Origin: Nansenia antarctica
Lineage: Eukaryota; Chordata; Actinopteri; Argentiniformes; Microstomatidae
Length of the DNA: 64,000 nucleotides
Reading direction: 5' to 3'
Assembly: GCA_963989245.1 (NCBI GenBank)
Contig: OZ022341.1
Location: 56,043,655-56,107,654 of the forward strand
The notes beneath the pieces were generated by a model. That model ran no database searches and was not told the origin of the DNA. It saw only the letters and a program-made list of their open reading frames with translations. Positions 60,201-64,000 of the stretch are shown here, in pieces. The position numbers were made by a program, and so were the translations under genes. How positions within the stretch are numbered: the stretch's first letter is position 1; each line of letters opens with the position of its first letter.

Positions 60201-61444
60201 GGAGGAGGAATATCGGGGGCCACTACTGGTGCGCAGCACGGCCGTGGTGGTGGTGGAGTTGCTCCTCTGGGGAGATTCAAGTTTGATCTCTATCTGGTTC
60301 TTGCGCGGGCCGGTGGAGATGTTCTGGATGTTGTACTGGCTGAAGGTAGACATGGAGGGGGGCATGCCAGAGGAGGAGGCCTGTCCTCCAGAGGGGGCCT
60401 GGAGGATGGAGGAGGGGGCCTGGGGGTTGGTGGGGGAGCTGATGGGCATGTAGACATGGGAGGTCTGGTGGCCCTGCGACTGGTGCTGTGAGGTATGTAG
60501 GGAGCCAGGCAGTGAGGAGGGGTGGGAGATCTGGTAGATCTGCTGCTGGGGCGGGTTGGTGGGACTGTACTGGGCCCTGCCCTGCTGCTGAAGCTGCTGC
60601 TGGAGCTGCTGCTGCTGTGCCTGCCGGGTGGTAGGGGTCTGGGTGACGTAAGGCCTGATGTAGATAGAGTTACCCTGTGGACTGCTCAGGCCGGACTGGG
60701 GCCCGCCATGTATGTGCAAAGAGGTGGGGGTGTTGCGACCTGTCATGTTGTTGGGGGCCAAGGTGACAGTGATGGGGTTGAAGCGGGGTGTCTGCTGCTG
60801 GCCCATGGACTGGCCTTTGCCCGCCAGGTAGAGTCCTAGGTGCTGGGGCGGCTGGGGCTTGCGTGTGGGCTCCATCACACCAAACACATTGAGGCTGGAC
60901 GGGACCTGCACGGGGGTAGACTGGGGCTCCTGCTGGAAGAAGTCACTGTTGGAGGGCTGGAGGGGCCCGTCGCTCAGGCTGTGGGACAAGGTCCTGCTGC
61001 CGTTCATCCTCAGGCCGTCCCGCAGCTGCGCATTCTGAGACTGCAGGCCCAGGTTCAGCTGGGTCATGTGGTTCCGGAGCCTGGTGTAGCCGGGGTCGTC
61101 CGAGAGGCCGAGGCTTTCTCCTTCGCTGTACAGGTAGGCCGGGCTCACGTGGGAAAGGTACTCGCAGCAGGCGTCCAAATTGTTGTTGTTCTGAAGGAGA
61201 GAGAGTGAGAGAGTGAGAGAGAGTGAGAGAGATAGAGAGTCTGGCCTAGGATGCATTCAAACCCTCCAATGTGAAGGATATCACACGATCATGGTGTATG
61301 TTCAGAGCACAAACACACAAACACACACTACAAACACAGTACCTGCAGAACACACTGGGACACGACACTCTCTGGAACTTCGGGGAACTTCTGGCGCAGG
61401 TCGTGCAAAACCTGAATGTCTATCTGGTGGCTTCCCTGGGCCAT
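53041..61444 (-). CDS. tab2: tab2, TAK1-binding protein 2
   Basis: Adaptor that links Lys63-polyubiquitin to TAK1 (MAP3K7) in NF-kB and MAPK signalling. Minus-strand exons: 61444-61343, 61190-59522, 58235-58075, 57380-57287, 54684-54604 and 53183-53041 (stop TGA). Phases match, giving 749 aa; human is 693 as I recall. CUE domain about residues 8-51 (SHQIDIQVLHDLRQKFPEVP, NNNNLDACC). A long Ser/Pro/Gln-rich middle has Gln and Thr/Ser homopolymer runs. The coiled coil is about 591-645 (KKKKLEKLKEEVNEMENDL). C-terminal NZF zinc finger about 724-749, W-x-C-x2-C-x10-C-x2-C, ending DFPRHF. Paralogue tab3 is possible, but synteny favours tab2. A minus-strand 5'UTR exon probably extends to 61533. Confidence 0.97.
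53184..54603. other. tab2 last intron with CA repeat and minisatellite
   Basis: Contains (CA)n at about 53243-53301 and the purine-rich minisatellite described separately. No exon was found; an open frame through the repeat is an artefact. Confidence 0.6.
53640..54078. repeat. Degenerate purine-rich minisatellite
   Basis: About 430 bp built from the unit cagacagacagaggggcaga with variants (ggaagg, gggaca, ccgaca). The plus strand is almost free of T. Unit length varies between about 12 and 28 bp. Confidence 0.9.
54745..54990 (+). mobile_element. LINE 3' end with (ATT)n tail
   Basis: 54745-54869 reads as a reverse-transcriptase C-terminal tail (FPPKLWNALPVYIRDATSAN, MFKSRLKTTFLKYCL, stop). 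The 3'UTR aaagcactttgagctgcaac … gcgctatacaaatag follows, ending in an (ATT)n run at about 54957-54990. These features are typical of L2-like fish LINEs. 5'-truncated, antisense to tab2, in its intron. Confidence 0.75.
55205..56314. mobile_element. hAT-type element nested in palindromic copy 3
   Basis: Perfect 17-bp terminal inverted repeats (caggggtgcacataact) at both ends, with a perfect 8-bp target duplication gttatagt at 55197-55204 and 56315-56322. 1110 bp. No transposase recognised. It includes three tandem copies of a 56-bp unit (55455-55625). Non-autonomous. Confidence 0.9.
55455..55625. repeat. 56-bp tandem repeat, three units
   Basis: The unit beginning tttaaacacaatgaaatcaa recurs at 55457, 55513 and 55569 with near identity. 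Internal to the hAT-type element. Confidence 0.85.
56936..57040. repeat. (TC)n microsatellite
   Basis: About 65 bp of pure TC followed by interrupted TC. In tab2 intron. Confidence 0.95.
57190..57223. repeat. (CA)n microsatellite
   Basis: About 17 CA units, 65 bp from the end of tab2 exon 57287-57380. Confidence 0.9.
57381..58074 (-). other. tab2 intron
   Basis: Intron between exons 58235-58075 and 57380-57287. Nothing recognised. Confidence 0.55.
58236..59521 (-). other. tab2 intron
   Basis: Intron between the large central exon and the coiled-coil exon. A short CA/CG tract lies at about 58257-58284. No repeat family or gene recognised. Confidence 0.55.
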
Positions 61445-61533
61445 TCGTGTGTTGCCAGGTTAGGACTGCTCGCTTCGGTCAGCACGCTGAAGCCTCAGTG
61501 GTGGCAGCACCCCACCCTCAGCTTGAGCATCCT
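61445..61533 (-). other. tab2 5'UTR part of the first coding exon
   Basis: On the minus strand an acceptor tttgttccag precedes 61533, and sequence continues to the ATG at 61444. The leader upstream is therefore spliced from an exon further right, probably outside the window. Confidence 0.6.
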
Positions 61534-61584
61534 CTGGAACAAACACACACACAAATAAAGGGGGTTAGGGCTTTGGATCCACAG

Positions 61585-64000
<2,416 letters not shown>

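Noticed and set aside
59448..60491. Long plus-strand open frame of about 347 codons
   Set aside because: Antisense shadow of the large tab2 exon. Its Gly/Val/His-rich composition mirrors the Ser/Pro/Thr-rich tab2 codons and matches no known family.

Overview
This is vertebrate genomic DNA: spliced genes with short GT-AG introns, AATAAA poly(A) signals, many dinucleotide microsatellites and fish-type transposons. The proteins read like teleost orthologues. A tRNA-derived SINE and a repeat resembling ones common in salmonids and pike suggest a protacanthopterygian fish, but that placement is weak. Nothing looks prokaryotic, and there is no operon, CRISPR array or phage.

Nine genes are present. 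From left to right they are lrp11 (+, 3' part only), pcmt1 (-), nup43 (+), lats1 (+), katna1 (+), ginm1 (-), ppil4 (+), zc3h12d (+) and tab2 (-). As far as I recall, this is the gene order of human 6q25.1 (TAB2-ZC3H12D-PPIL4-GINM1-KATNA1-LATS1-NUP43-PCMT1-LRP11). I built exon models by hand; in every gene intron phases match and the reading frame stays open to the stop. Predicted lengths are pcmt1 227 or 285 aa, nup43 371, lats1 1135, katna1 487, ginm1 358, ppil4 475, zc3h12d 595 and tab2 749.

Layout: lrp11 and pcmt1 are tail-to-tail with opposing poly(A) signals within about 90 bp. pcmt1 and nup43 are head-to-head across 275 bp. nup43, lats1 and katna1 run in tandem. katna1 and ginm1 are tail-to-tail. 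ginm1 and ppil4 are head-to-head across 245 bp, and that shared promoter contains a small hairpin element. A 7.5 kb gene-poor stretch (38.65-46.1 kb) separates ppil4 from zc3h12d and holds an L1-type fragment and a CpG-rich hairpin. zc3h12d and tab2 are tail-to-tail. The last 2.5 kb is 5' intron or upstream DNA of tab2.

The genes do not form one pathway. lats1 is Hippo signalling, tab2 and zc3h12d are inflammatory signalling and mRNA decay, katna1 severs microtubules, nup43 is a nuclear-pore scaffold, ppil4 is spliceosomal, pcmt1 repairs proteins, and lrp11 and ginm1 are membrane proteins. The most interesting signals are a Kunitz domain in lrp11; an intact alternative RDEL-type last exon and an in-frame N-terminal hydrophobic extension in pcmt1; a family of palindromic elements recurring in three gene introns, one copy split by a hAT element with a perfect 8-bp duplication; a duplicated splice donor in katna1; and hairpins in the ginm1/ppil4 promoter and ginm1 3'UTR. 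I did not find a convincing new multi-gene system.
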